Shown: positions 54,863-63,402 of the stretch, piece after piece
How the letters are laid out: each line of letters opens with the position of its first letter
Numbering within the stretch: the first letter of the stretch is position 1
Assembly (NCBI RefSeq): GCF_016908975.1
Contig: NZ_JAFBEX010000010.1
Location: forward strand, 1-64,000
From: Neobacillus cucumis
GTDB lineage: Bacteria; Bacillota; Bacilli; Bacillales; Cytobacillaceae
DNA length: 64,000 bases
Reading direction: 5' to 3'
The notes under the pieces: model-generated
What the model was told of the DNA's origin: nothing
What the model saw: the letters and a program-made list of their open reading frames with translations, nothing else
Database searches by the model: none
Program-made: the position numbers and the translations under genes

Positions 54863-55762
54863 ATGGATATTCGCCAATTACGCTATTTCATTACTGTAGC
54901 AGAGCATTTAAATTTTACCAAAGCAGCCAATCAACTTTACGTAGCTCAATCAGCCATCAGCCATCAAATTGCCGATTTAGAGGACCAAGTCGGTGTGAAG
55001 CTATTTATTCGAAATAAACGCTCCGTCCAGCTTACACCTGCTGGGGCTGTCTTTTTAAAAGAAGCGATGGAAATCGTGGAAAAAACGTCAGGAGCGATTG
55101 AAAAGGCCCAACAAACAGATGCCGGTGTGATCGGAAGTCTATCAATAGGTTTTCTAAGTGTTCATGTGCGCGGTTTTTTACCAGAAGTAATCAAACGATT
55201 CCGTGTGCTTTATCCGAAAGTAGAATTACATTTGAATCACTATCCTAGTAAAATGCTGAAAGAAGCGTTAGAAGAAGGTGAACTGGATATTGCGCTAACC
55301 CAGCCTTCCGGGTTGCATCGAATAGAAGAAGTTGAGATCCAAACCGTAGCAAAAGAGCGATATTGTGTAGTCATGCATAAAAATCATCCGCTAGCAAATC
55401 AACAAAAAATCAAGCTTACTGATCTTTCCATTGAGCCGTTCATTATCCATAATCGGCATGATTCCCCTATAGGTTCCTATGAATTTATCGTCCATTTATG
55501 TGAGCAAAACGGTCTCACTCCAAGAATAGTGAGTCAACCGCGGTTTGTCGATACGGTTCCAATACTAGTTGAATCGGAAATCGGAATATCGATTTTGCCT
55601 AAAAGCTTTGAAGCAGTATCTAGCCATTCTCTTCGCTTTATCGAAATTGACGGACTCGAAGGACATGATTTTGAACTCGTTGCAGCATGGAAGAAGAACA
55701 ATTTGAATCCTTCTATACCAATTTTTTTAGAGGTATTGGCGAACGAAGGATTAACAATCTGA
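54863..55762 (+). CDS. LysR-family regulator of quercetinase module 2
   Basis: A 299-residue LysR protein: helix-turn-helix at residues 1-60 (LNFTKAANQLYVAQSAISHQIADLEDQVG) and an effector domain from about 90 to the end. It is paralogous to 39879-40805. Divergent from quercetinase 2, which it probably controls. AGTGAGG lies before the ATG. Confidence 0.88.
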   Translation: MDIRQLRYFITVAEHLNFTKAANQLYVAQSAISHQIADLEDQVGVKLFIRNKRSVQLTPAGAVFLKEAMEIVEKTSGAIEKAQQTDAGVIGSLSIGFLSVHVRGFLPEVIKRFRVLYPKVELHLNHYPSKMLKEALEEGELDIALTQPSGLHRIEEVEIQTVAKERYCVVMHKNHPLANQQKIKLTDLSIEPFIIHNRHDSPIGSYEFIVHLCEQNGLTPRIVSQPRFVDTVPILVESEIGISILPKSFEAVSSHSLRFIEIDGLEGHDFELVAAWKKNNLNPSIPIFLEVLANEGLTI

Positions 55763-55786
55763 ATTTACAAAAGTAATATTTTATAA

Positions 55787-55820
55787 GGTTAGCCAGAATT
55801 TTATCTGGTTGACCTTTTTT
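55787..55820 (+). terminator. Terminator of LysR module 2
   Basis: GGTTAGCCAGA / TCTGGTTGACC stem with one mismatch, then TTTTTT. A second weaker candidate (CCCC / GGGG with TTTTT) lies near 55972-55998. Otherwise nothing is seen in the 301-bp gap 55763-56063. Confidence 0.85.
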
Positions 55821-56063
55821 ATATGGTCTTATCATATCAATAGAACGTCGCACCTGTTGAAGTAAATTCCATTTTGCCAAACTGTTCACCCCCTACTTAG
55901 ATCATACTTTTTACGAAAATAAGCTCCATCTAAACTTATTTCCTCTTAATTATTTCTGTAACAAAGACATCCCCTCTTTCATCTTAATGGGGGTTTTTAT
56001 AAATCATAGAAAGGGTATTATTTAAGAGATTAGAAGCAATTATAAAAGAGGATGTGATCAGTA

Positions 56064-56816
56064 ATGCTTACCAAAAAACAATTAGATACATTAAAAAGGA
56101 TTCTTGAGGAGGAAAAACAGGCAATTAAACGCCAAATGAATCGTAACAGTAAGTACAGTAATAGGGATACAAGCATGAGGGAAACTGTCGATGAATTATC
56201 GGCTTATGACAACCATCCTGCTGACCTAGGTACTGAATTATTCGAGCGTGAACGAGAATTCGCCTTAGAGGAACACCAGGATAAAGAGCTTGAAAAAATA
56301 AATTTTGCACTATCGGCCATTAGAAAGGGGATTTATGGAAAGTGTCAGGTTTGCGGAGAAGAAATTCCTTTCGAACGGCTGGAAGTTCTTCCTTCAACCT
56401 TACATTGTGTAAATCATTCTCAGGAAACATCCGACAGAAATTATCGCCCAGTTGGGGAAGAGCTCTTAGAGCCACCCATAGTTTATTCCTTCTGGCATGA
56501 TCTGGTCGATATTCAAGATAGTTATGAGGAAGTCGCCATGTTTGGAACGTCGGAAACTCCTTCCGACTTTGTTGGGGATTATAATAGCTATAATGATCTG
56601 TATATCAAGGGAAAAAACGAAGAATTATATGCTGAGGATTATGAATCATATTCTGCTACAGACATCACGGGTCAGCAAAAATACGTTTTGCCGTCCAGAA
56701 AGTTAGAAGAGTACAAGGAACTGCTACAAAGAAAAGGGATTGAATCCAAAATTGGAGATATTCCATATAAGAAGAGAGACAGCTATATAGATGATAAGAA
56801 AACAGAGTCTGAATAA
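56064..56816 (+). CDS. YteA-family (TraR/DksA-like) sporulation protein
   Basis: A 250-residue protein with a helical N-terminal coiled coil (about 1-90) and a TraR/DksA-type zinc region, [13 protein letters not shown], with a third Cys in LHCVNH (about 95-120); a fourth ligand is replaced by His/Asn. The acidic C-terminal half ([20 protein letters not shown]) matches the Firmicutes YteA family linked to sporulation. The ATG follows GAGGATG. No connection with the sugar genes is apparent. Confidence 0.82.
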   Translation: MLTKKQLDTLKRILEEEKQAIKRQMNRNSKYSNRDTSMRETVDELSAYDNHPADLGTELFEREREFALEEHQDKELEKINFALSAIRKGIYGKCQVCGEEIPFERLEVLPSTLHCVNHSQETSDRNYRPVGEELLEPPIVYSFWHDLVDIQDSYEEVAMFGTSETPSDFVGDYNSYNDLYIKGKNEELYAEDYESYSATDITGQQKYVLPSRKLEEYKELLQRKGIESKIGDIPYKKRDSYIDDKKTESE

Positions 56817-56833
56817 TTCAGTCTCTGTTTTTA
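56798..56833 (+). terminator. Terminator of the YteA-like gene
   Basis: AAACAGAGTCTGAAT / ATTCAGTCTCTGTTT, one mismatch, 1-base loop, TTTTT tail; starts inside the coding end. Confidence 0.8.
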
Positions 56834-57001
56834 CTAGGTCTTAAGGTAATTGAGCAGCCAAATCCCTACTATAATACTAATTATCATTCATCGTTTTGTT
56901 TTATAGTGTTCATCAAGTCCGCAGGTCCATCTTTCGTACTTATAATTAACATATGCCTAACATACTTCATACAATATTCAAAAAAAACGGAGTTGAACTT
57001 C

Positions 57002-57337
57002 ATGGCGAAATGGATTGATGTATCAACGTCAAAACATCAATTAAAACTTTTTGATCGTCACAGGCTTTTAAAAACTTACCCAATTGCAGTTGGAAAGATG
57101 TTGGCACCAACACCTACAGGAACATACACGATTATCAACAAAGATCCTAATCCTGAGGGACCATTTGGAGTCCTTTGGATGGGATTATCAAGACCACATT
57201 ACGGTATTCATGGAACCAATAATCCATCCTCTATAGGTAAGAATGTCTCGCATGGTTGCATTAGAATGTTTAATCATGATGTTCTGGAATTATCATCTTT
57301 AGTTCCTATTGGTACTAACGTTTTTATTCATAAATGA
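57002..57337 (+). CDS. L,D-transpeptidase (YkuD domain)
   Basis: A 111-residue YkuD-domain protein with the catalytic motif HGTNNP followed by SHGCIRM. Enzymes of this family cross-link peptidoglycan. I start at the ATG at 57002 with CGGAG 8 bases upstream; the frame extends to a GTG at 56906 that has no ribosome binding site, though the extra 32 residues contain a hydrophobic stretch that could be a membrane anchor. The short form lacks any export signal, which is odd for a wall enzyme but is seen in similar short Bacillus proteins. Confidence 0.82.
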   Translation: MAKWIDVSTSKHQLKLFDRHRLLKTYPIAVGKMLAPTPTGTYTIINKDPNPEGPFGVLWMGLSRPHYGIHGTNNPSSIGKNVSHGCIRMFNHDVLELSSLVPIGTNVFIHK

Positions 57338-57361
57338 ATCAATAATTCTTTGTATCCAATA

Positions 57362-57414
57362 ATAAAAAGGAAAAAAGACAAGCTTCTTAGAATGTCCCTT
57401 TTCCTTTTATTTAA
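57362..57414. terminator. Bidirectional terminator between YkuD and rhaEW
   Basis: AAAAAGGAAAAAAGACA / TGTCCCTTTTCCTTTT, imperfect long stem between two convergent genes. Confidence 0.6.
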
Positions 57415-57464
57415 TCTATTAAACTTTTATTAAAATTCGGGACAGGATTTCTTCAATTCCCTTT

Positions 57465-59534
57465 TTATCTTGTAAAGGCAGCAGGTACTCCGCCATCAAC
57501 TGTTAACATACAGCCAGTAGTGCGATCTGATTTTGAAGAAGCAAAGAATGCAATAGATTCAGCAATATCGCTTGGATAAATGTTAACCAGTAATGTCGTA
57601 CGTTTACGATAGTGTTCTTCTAATTGGTCAGGGTGAATGCCGTATGCTGCAGCACGTTCTTCACGCCATCTTGATCCCCAAATAGCTGAACCTTGAAGAA
57701 CTGCATCCGGAAGAACAGAGTTTACGCGAATGCCAAACTCGCCGCCTTCTGCTGCAATACATCTTGCTAAGTGTGTTTCAAGGGCTTTTACAGAGCTGTA
57801 TGCTGCTGCATTTTTTCCAGCATACACAGAGTTTTTAGAACCGATAAATACCATGTTACCGCCAATGCCTTGATCTTTCATTTGCTTGAATGCTTCGCGT
57901 GCAACTAAGAAGTAGCCTGTACCTAACACATTCATGTTTAAGTTCCACTCTTTAAGTGTTGTTTCCTCAAATGGGCTAGAAGTTGCAAGACCTGCATTGT
58001 TAACAATAATATCTACACCGCCAAATGTTAATGCTGTTTGATCAAATGCAGCTTGGACCATTTCCTCACTTGTTACATCCATCTTAACAGCAAGCGCACG
58101 GTTAGCACCAAATTGTTCATTAATTTCAGCCGCTACTTTTTCCGCACCTTCAAGATTTAAGTCAGCTAGCACAACGGCAGCTCCTTCAGATACAAGACGA
58201 CGTGCTGTTGCACTTCCAATTCCGCCTGCTCCTCCAGTAATAAAGGCTACTTTTCTAGAAAATTCTGCTTCCGCTGGAGCAAGAGATAATTTATATAACT
58301 CTAATGGCCAGTATTCTACATTGTAGGATTCGTTTGCACTTAGAGAAACAAAGTTTCCTAATGTAGTAGCACCCTTCATAACAGCGATGGCACGGTGGTA
58401 TAAGGCGCCACTGATTCTTGAGTTTGTAACGTCCTTACCAGTGTTCACCATACCAATACCAGGGATTAGGATAACACGTGGTGCTGGTTCAAACATTTTG
58501 TCGCCTTCATTTTTATTTTGCTCAACATATTCTTGGTAAGATTGCTTAAAGCTAGCAACTCCTTCTTTCACACTAGCAATTAAAGCTTCAACATCTTTTG
58601 ATTGTGGATCCCAATTCACATAAAGTGGAATCATTTTGGTATGAACTAGATGGTCTGGACACGCTGCACCGATTTGTGAAAGTTCTGGTGCATTGTAGCT
58701 ATTCACAAATTGAAGTACATCTTCACCACGGTCGTAAGTTAAAAGCATTTTCTTTTCGTCGCTTACCGCGCCGCGGATAACTGGCAATACTTTTGCTAGA
58801 ATGCTAGTTGCTTCTTCATCAGAAAGAGATTGATATTTTTGGCCGCCGAATACAGATGCTTCATCAATTCTTTCATTAATAAATGCTTCTGCTTCATTGA
58901 TAATTTGAATTGTTTTTGCGTATGCTTCTTCAGAAGTTTCTCCCCATGTTACAAGGCCGTGTTTTTCCATTAATACTAGTTCTGCATTTGGGTTATTTAA
59001 TACTCCCTGAGCGATCATTTTTGAAAGAGTAAATCCTGGGCGAATATATGGTACCCAAACAAAACGATTTCCAAAAATCTCTTCGGCTAATTGCTTACCA
59101 TTGTCTGCACAGCAAAGGCTGATGATCGCATCTGGATGTGTGTGGTCCACATGTTTGAAAGGTAAGAATGCATGCAATAATGTTTCAATTGATGCTCTTG
59201 GGTGCTTGCTGTCGATCATACAATGTGAAAGATAAGCAACCATGTCTTCGTCAGTCATTTCGTCACGTTCGAATAATGGACGAATGTCTTCTAAATTAAG
59301 ACCAGTAAAATTCTTTGCTTTCATTGTTGCTAAATCGGAACCGCTTCCTTTTACCCACATAACTTCAACATCACGGCCTCGGAAATCCTTTTCAATTGTC
59401 TTCATGGAAGTGTTACCGCCGCCATAGTTACATACCGCACGGTCAGATCCAATTAAATTTGAACGATATACTAATTCTTCTACCCCTATTGTTACTTGTG
59501 ATGCTGTTTCTTTATTCCAAAGATTCTGTACCAT
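57465..59534 (-). CDS. rhaEW: Rhamnulose-1-phosphate aldolase/lactaldehyde dehydrogenase RhaEW
   Basis: A 689-residue fusion. The N-terminal class II aldolase domain (about 1-250, with SDRAVCNYGGGNTSMK and the metal His in HTHPDAI) splits rhamnulose-1-phosphate into DHAP and L-lactaldehyde. The C-terminal short-chain dehydrogenase (about 430-689, Rossmann loop TGGAGGIGSATA, catalytic YSSVK) oxidises lactaldehyde to L-lactate. Length equals B. subtilis YuxG/RhaEW. The ATG at 59534 follows GGAGG; the longer frame to 59624 has no support. It is monocistronic here, apart from rhaBA, and shares a promoter/operator with lutABC. Confidence 0.95.
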   Translation of the reverse strand: MVQNLWNKETASQVTIGVEELVYRSNLIGSDRAVCNYGGGNTSMKTIEKDFRGRDVEVMWVKGSGSDLATMKAKNFTGLNLEDIRPLFERDEMTDEDMVAYLSHCMIDSKHPRASIETLLHAFLPFKHVDHTHPDAIISLCCADNGKQLAEEIFGNRFVWVPYIRPGFTLSKMIAQGVLNNPNAELVLMEKHGLVTWGETSEEAYAKTIQIINEAEAFINERIDEASVFGGQKYQSLSDEEATSILAKVLPVIRGAVSDEKKMLLTYDRGEDVLQFVNSYNAPELSQIGAACPDHLVHTKMIPLYVNWDPQSKDVEALIASVKEGVASFKQSYQEYVEQNKNEGDKMFEPAPRVILIPGIGMVNTGKDVTNSRISGALYHRAIAVMKGATTLGNFVSLSANESYNVEYWPLELYKLSLAPAEAEFSRKVAFITGGAGGIGSATARRLVSEGAAVVLADLNLEGAEKVAAEINEQFGANRALAVKMDVTSEEMVQAAFDQTALTFGGVDIIVNNAGLATSSPFEETTLKEWNLNMNVLGTGYFLVAREAFKQMKDQGIGGNMVFIGSKNSVYAGKNAAAYSSVKALETHLARCIAAEGGEFGIRVNSVLPDAVLQGSAIWGSRWREERAAAYGIHPDQLEEHYRKRTTLLVNIYPSDIAESIAFFASSKSDRTTGCMLTVDGGVPAAFTR

Positions 59535-59559
59535 CCTAAATCCTCCGTTTGTTTTGTTT

Positions 59560-59615
59560 TTATGTTTGTTATCTTCTGTTTTTATTATAATATATATTTG
59601 TTTATTTTTGAATAG
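59560..59615 (-). promoter_or_regulatory. rhaEW promoter with DeoR-type operators
   Basis: A 39-bp element (59577-59615) is identical to 63165-63203 at 37 positions. On the minus strand it holds TTCAAA, 17 bases, TATAAT, with AATAAACAAA between the two boxes. Just downstream TTATGTTTGT (59560-59569) is the 10-mer that flanks the deoR promoter. Confidence 0.82.
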
Positions 59616-59814
59616 AAAGTTCATAAATCTTTCACTTTTTTTGAATATTTTTGTTTGCCCGAGTTTTTACCATAAAAATAGAACAAACTGTCCGTTTAAA
59701 TCCTCACTTACTTGTGATTCGGTTTACCGTAATACATCAAAATGAGGTTCTCTTGGATATTTGACTTCCTTTTAAATAAGATGTCTTGTCCTTAATCGGG
59801 GAACCAGCAGGTAA

Positions 59815-60010
59815 GGGAAAATAAGCGGAGATTTTACGCTTAAATGCAGAATGGAGCTCGTTTCGTAGGAAATAAGCGGAGGTTTTCCGCTTATGCAAAG
59901 CAAAATCCCGCATTTTCACGTTTTTCGAGTCAATTGGCAGAATATCTCCGTCTATTTAGGCATTTTTTTGATTGGAATTAATAATTAAGTGGAATTTTTC
60001 CGTCTATTAA
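59815..60010. repeat. AAGCGGA hairpin repeats upstream of rhaEW
   Basis: Copies of the family at 25420: ATAAGCGGA at 59821 and 59872 (51 bp apart), TTAAGTGGA at 59985, and an inverted TCTCCGTCTATTTA at 59945. The second copy is a good hairpin, ATAAGCGGA / TCCGCTTAT. The 646-bp gap 59535-60180 holds the rhaEW promoter, these repeats and the lutC terminator. I see no gene in it. Confidence 0.75.
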
Positions 60011-60097
60011 TCAGAGTGGACTCTCTTAATCCCAGATGAGGGGGAATCAGCAGCGTTTTATCGAAGTTAATGAAATTCCGTAGAAATCTTGATAAAT

Positions 60098-60127
60098 AAA
60101 AAAAAGACGTATGCCAATTCATACGTC
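60098..60127 (-). terminator. Terminator of the lutABC operon
   Basis: Perfect 8-bp stem GACGTATG / CATACGTC with a 6-base loop and TTTTTTTT on the minus strand. Confidence 0.9.
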
Positions 60128-60180
60128 AATTCTTGTGCCTTTTAATAAGCAATCACCCGAAAACGGGTCCTTTAGTTATA

Positions 60181-60900
60181 TTATAGGTCGTTTATGACAA
60201 TATAAGTCGCTTTTACCGGTCCGTGTACACCCACAACGAGATTTAACTCAATGTCGGCCGAATTACTTGGTCCAGTAATAAAATTAATACACGAGGCGAC
60301 ATGACCTGTTTTTTGGTGTATGTCTCGCATTTTTTGAGCAGCTTGTGTCATTCTTGCTACAATCGAACTCTTAGGAATAAGGGCAATATACGTTGCCGGT
60401 AAAAAGCTTACCGTACGACCTTTATTTTCATCACTAAATAACACAACCGTTCCTGATTCGGCTAATGTGATTTCGCTGATAGTAATCCCAACATTAGCCT
60501 TCTCTGCTTTCGTAATATTTTCATCACCTTTCAGATGATCCCATTCATACACATCGAAATCTTGTTTTGGCCATTCTTGTTTCATGAGCGAATCAAGTCC
60601 CCACTGGGAAAAGCGCTCATCTTTCCAGGTGACAATCGGCCCCCCGCCATAATTAGTGACCACTTCATTAAGGGTTGATGATAGCTCGCTCATATCAGTT
60701 GTATAAATAGTGGTATGAATTTTTTTACACTGTTCTTTTAATACTTCTAACAATTCATCTTGTGTCGCATCTTTCAAAACCTCATCTTGGGGACGAAAAT
60801 TCCAGTCAGGCCTCTTAACAGGTGTAGAAATGCGCCCGCGTCCAAGCCTTGTTGCAATTTGATTTAAAAAGGCCTCACGATTTTGTATGGTTCCTGCCAT
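60181..60900 (-). CDS. lutC: L-lactate utilisation protein LutC
   Basis: A 239-residue LUD-domain protein, the third part of the LutABC iron-sulfur lactate oxidase. ESGTVVLFSDENKGRTVSFLP and GPSNSADIELNLVVGVHGP are typical. The start lies 2 bp after the lutB stop. It has no metal motif itself. Confidence 0.94.
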   Translation of the reverse strand: MAGTIQNREAFLNQIATRLGRGRISTPVKRPDWNFRPQDEVLKDATQDELLEVLKEQCKKIHTTIYTTDMSELSSTLNEVVTNYGGGPIVTWKDERFSQWGLDSLMKQEWPKQDFDVYEWDHLKGDENITKAEKANVGITISEITLAESGTVVLFSDENKGRTVSFLPATYIALIPKSSIVARMTQAAQKMRDIHQKTGHVASCINFITGPSNSADIELNLVVGVHGPVKATYIVINDL

Positions 60901-60902
60901 GA

Positions 60903-62327
60903 CTATTTGCCCCCTTTTTCACGATTATTAAACCAATCTCTGAATCTTTCTTTATTTGGTGCTGGGAACTCCCGGATATCTGTCCAGGCTTTTAATGGTC
61001 CAGGTCCTTTGGAAATTTTATCGCCCACTGTAAAAGGATTCATTGCTGTAGGAGCGATTTTCGATCCAATTTTATAAAGCGTTGGCGAGGCTGCGCCTAA
61101 GCCAAATGCCTTCATGGCTAGTTTTTCTGAAATTGGTGCCTTTCCTTCCTTCTCTACAATTACTTCACGATGTTTATGAAGAAGGTTGTGCAGCGGAATC
61201 TTCACCGGACATACATCGGTACAAGCCCCACAAAGTGTCGACGCATATGGAAGTTCTTTATAATCATCATAGCCGCCTAACAATGGTGACAAGACCGCTC
61301 CAATTGGTCCTGCATAAATGGATCCATAGGAATGGCCTCCGACATGACGATAAACGGGACAAACATTAACGCATGCTGCACAGCGGATACATTGCAAGAC
61401 TGATTGAAACTCGCCGCCTAAAATATTGGACCTGCCGTTATCTACAATGACAAGGTGGAATTCTTCTGGACCGTCAACATCCAATTCCTCCTTAGGACCA
61501 GTCAGTACCGTAATATAACTGGTTAACTTCTGTCCAACCGCACTTCTGGTTAATAAGGAGACGAGCACTTCCATCTCTTCAAAGGTCGGGACAATACGCT
61601 CCATTCCCATAACGGTAATTTGGGTTTTCGGTAGGGCCGTAACTAAATCAGCATTTCCTTCGTTTGTTACAAGACTAAATGATCCTGTTTCAGCAACAGC
61701 AAAGTTACACCCGGTAATGCCAATATCTGCTGTCAAATATTCTTGACGTAGTGTCTCTCGTGCATGCCATGCTAGTTCTTCTGGTTTGGAAGTCTTTGTA
61801 TAGCCTAGCTTCTCCGTGAACACATCGCGAATTTGCTCCTTGTTTTTATGTAGTGCAGGAACGACAATATGAGACGGTGGATCGTGATCATCTACCTGAA
61901 GGATATATTCCCCAAGATCCGTTTCAATCACTTCGCAGCCTTCTTGTTCTAACATGGCATTCAAGCTGATTTCTTCCGTGACCATTGATTTTGATTTCAC
62001 AATTTTTTTGGCATTTTTTTGCTGAACGATGCCCCGAATATAATCATTGGCCTCTTCTTTAGTTTGGGCAAAAAAGACATGCCCACCCCGTTTAGCGACA
62101 TTTTCACTTAATTGTTCTAAATAATAATCTAAGTGTTCTAAGACATGCTGGCGAATTTCTTCCCCATGTGAACGCCAGTCTTCCCAATTTCCAAGCTCTT
62201 CAGCAGCAACACGTCTTTTCACACCCATTCCATCTTGCGCACCCGCCACTGCTCCGCGCATAAAGGAGTCATGAATCCCCTTATCAACGCGTTCCTTAAA
62301 TTGCTGGTCGCTGATTTTCATTGCCAT
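60903..62327 (-). CDS. lutB: L-lactate utilisation iron-sulfur protein LutB
   Basis: A 474-residue LutB with an N-terminal LUD-like domain ([16 protein letters not shown] at about 230) and two C-terminal 4Fe-4S clusters, [16 protein letters not shown] and [13 protein letters not shown]. It transfers electrons from lactate oxidation. AATGGGGG precedes the ATG; 52 bp separate it from lutA. Confidence 0.95.
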   Translation of the reverse strand: MAMKISDQQFKERVDKGIHDSFMRGAVAGAQDGMGVKRRVAAEELGNWEDWRSHGEEIRQHVLEHLDYYLEQLSENVAKRGGHVFFAQTKEEANDYIRGIVQQKNAKKIVKSKSMVTEEISLNAMLEQEGCEVIETDLGEYILQVDDHDPPSHIVVPALHKNKEQIRDVFTEKLGYTKTSKPEELAWHARETLRQEYLTADIGITGCNFAVAETGSFSLVTNEGNADLVTALPKTQITVMGMERIVPTFEEMEVLVSLLTRSAVGQKLTSYITVLTGPKEELDVDGPEEFHLVIVDNGRSNILGGEFQSVLQCIRCAACVNVCPVYRHVGGHSYGSIYAGPIGAVLSPLLGGYDDYKELPYASTLCGACTDVCPVKIPLHNLLHKHREVIVEKEGKAPISEKLAMKAFGLGAASPTLYKIGSKIAPTAMNPFTVGDKISKGPGPLKAWTDIREFPAPNKERFRDWFNNREKGGK

Positions 62328-62379
62328 GCTATTTTTCCCCCATTCCTAGTTCTCTCGTATTTGGTCACTAAAAATTCTA

Positions 62380-63096
62380 TTAGCGGCTGTTTAGTACTTC
62401 AGCAATATGCAGAACCTTAATTGGCTTTCCTTGACGATCAATCCGCCCACCGATATTCATCAGACAGCCTGCATCTGCACCAATTAAATAATCAGCCTCT
62501 GTTTCTTCTACATGACAAACCTTTTCATCGACCATTTGCTCAGAAATTTGCGTCATTTTCACCGAGAAAGTTCCACCAAATCCGCAGCATTGTTCTTTTC
62601 CAGGCAGTTCAGTAAACTCTAATCCTTGGACATTATTTAGAAGAATCATCGGTGCCCGTTTAACACCTAGCAATCTTGTCATATGACAAGAGGTATGATA
62701 AGTCGCTTTTCCTTCAAATTTTGCCCCAACGTCTTCAACCTTTAAAACATCAACAATGAATTGAGTGAGTTCATACGTTTTCTCGGCCAGTTTTTTGGCC
62801 TTTGGTTCCCAAACGGGATCTCCTTTAAAAACGTGTGGATACTCGTGGAACATAAAGGCACATGATCCTGATGGTGACACCACATACTCAGCATCTTGAA
62901 ATGTATCAATCATCCGTTTCATGGCCTCTTTTGATTCTTTCGTGTAACCGCTGTTATAAGCTGGCTGGCCGCAGCATACTTGTGACTCTGGAAAATCAAT
63001 CTCACAACCAAGTCTCTCCAGCAGCTCAACTGTTGCTTTTCCTACATTACTTTGGAACATATCGACAAGGCAAGTTGCAAATAAGCTCACTTTCAT
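62380..63096 (-). CDS. lutA: L-lactate utilisation protein LutA (CCG-domain)
   Basis: A 238-residue protein with two cysteine-rich CCG domains ([11 protein letters not shown] and [13 protein letters not shown]), as in glycolate-oxidase GlcF-like subunits. With LutB and LutC it oxidises L-lactate to pyruvate. AAGGGGATGG precedes the ATG. First gene of the operon; its promoter element matches that of rhaEW, so the lactate made from rhamnose is probably used by the same regulon. Confidence 0.95.
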   Translation of the reverse strand: MKVSLFATCLVDMFQSNVGKATVELLERLGCEIDFPESQVCCGQPAYNSGYTKESKEAMKRMIDTFQDAEYVVSPSGSCAFMFHEYPHVFKGDPVWEPKAKKLAEKTYELTQFIVDVLKVEDVGAKFEGKATYHTSCHMTRLLGVKRAPMILLNNVQGLEFTELPGKEQCCGFGGTFSVKMTQISEQMVDEKVCHVEETEADYLIGADAGCLMNIGGRIDRQGKPIKVLHIAEVLNSR

Positions 63097-63164
63097 TTTT
63101 AATCCATCCCCTTTATATGAAGCTAAAAAGCCTATTTTATTTGGTTTGTATTTTTATTTATTTT

Positions 63165-63203
63165 TGTTTTTATTATATTATATGTTTGTTTATTTTTGAA
63201 TAG
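63165..63203 (-). promoter_or_regulatory. lutABC promoter/operator, same element as rhaEW
   Basis: Matches 59577-59615 at 37 of 39 positions, including TTCAAA, a 17-base spacer and TATAAT on the minus strand. ATATGTTTGT (63180-63189) is the DeoR-type 10-mer with one change. 69 bp upstream of lutA. Confidence 0.82.
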
Positions 63204-63320
63204 TTATGTACTTAAAATAAAAAAATTATCGATAGAATCTTACCTATCGATTTTAAAAAATTATTAAAATATTAGAGCAATACGCGATTTCTTAAAAATT
63301 TAGCTCTATTAAACTTGGCA

Positions 63321-63362
63321 GTTGATTTCCGCTGCAGGCGCTCGCTTTCCGCTCCAATCAAC
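63321..63362. repeat. Short Bacillus-type palindromic repeat
   Basis: GTTGATT / AATCAAC arms around a GC-richer centre (TCCGCTGCAGGCGCTCGC). The central words are familiar from dispersed intergenic repeats in Bacillus. It lies 40 bp beyond the end of the KDPG aldolase gene. No gene is seen in the rest of the 306-bp gap 63097-63402. Confidence 0.6.
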
Positions 63363-63402
63363 AGAGTATAAAATCAACAATTTTGTTTAACAGAGACAAA
63401 CA

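Noticed and set aside
56906..57001. Longer form of the L,D-transpeptidase
   Set aside because: The upstream GTG has no ribosome binding site. A membrane anchor is possible, so this is rejected with moderate confidence only.
59535..59624. Upstream extension of rhaEW
   Set aside because: It reads through the conserved promoter/operator, and the internal ATG behind GGAGG gives the usual 689-residue length.
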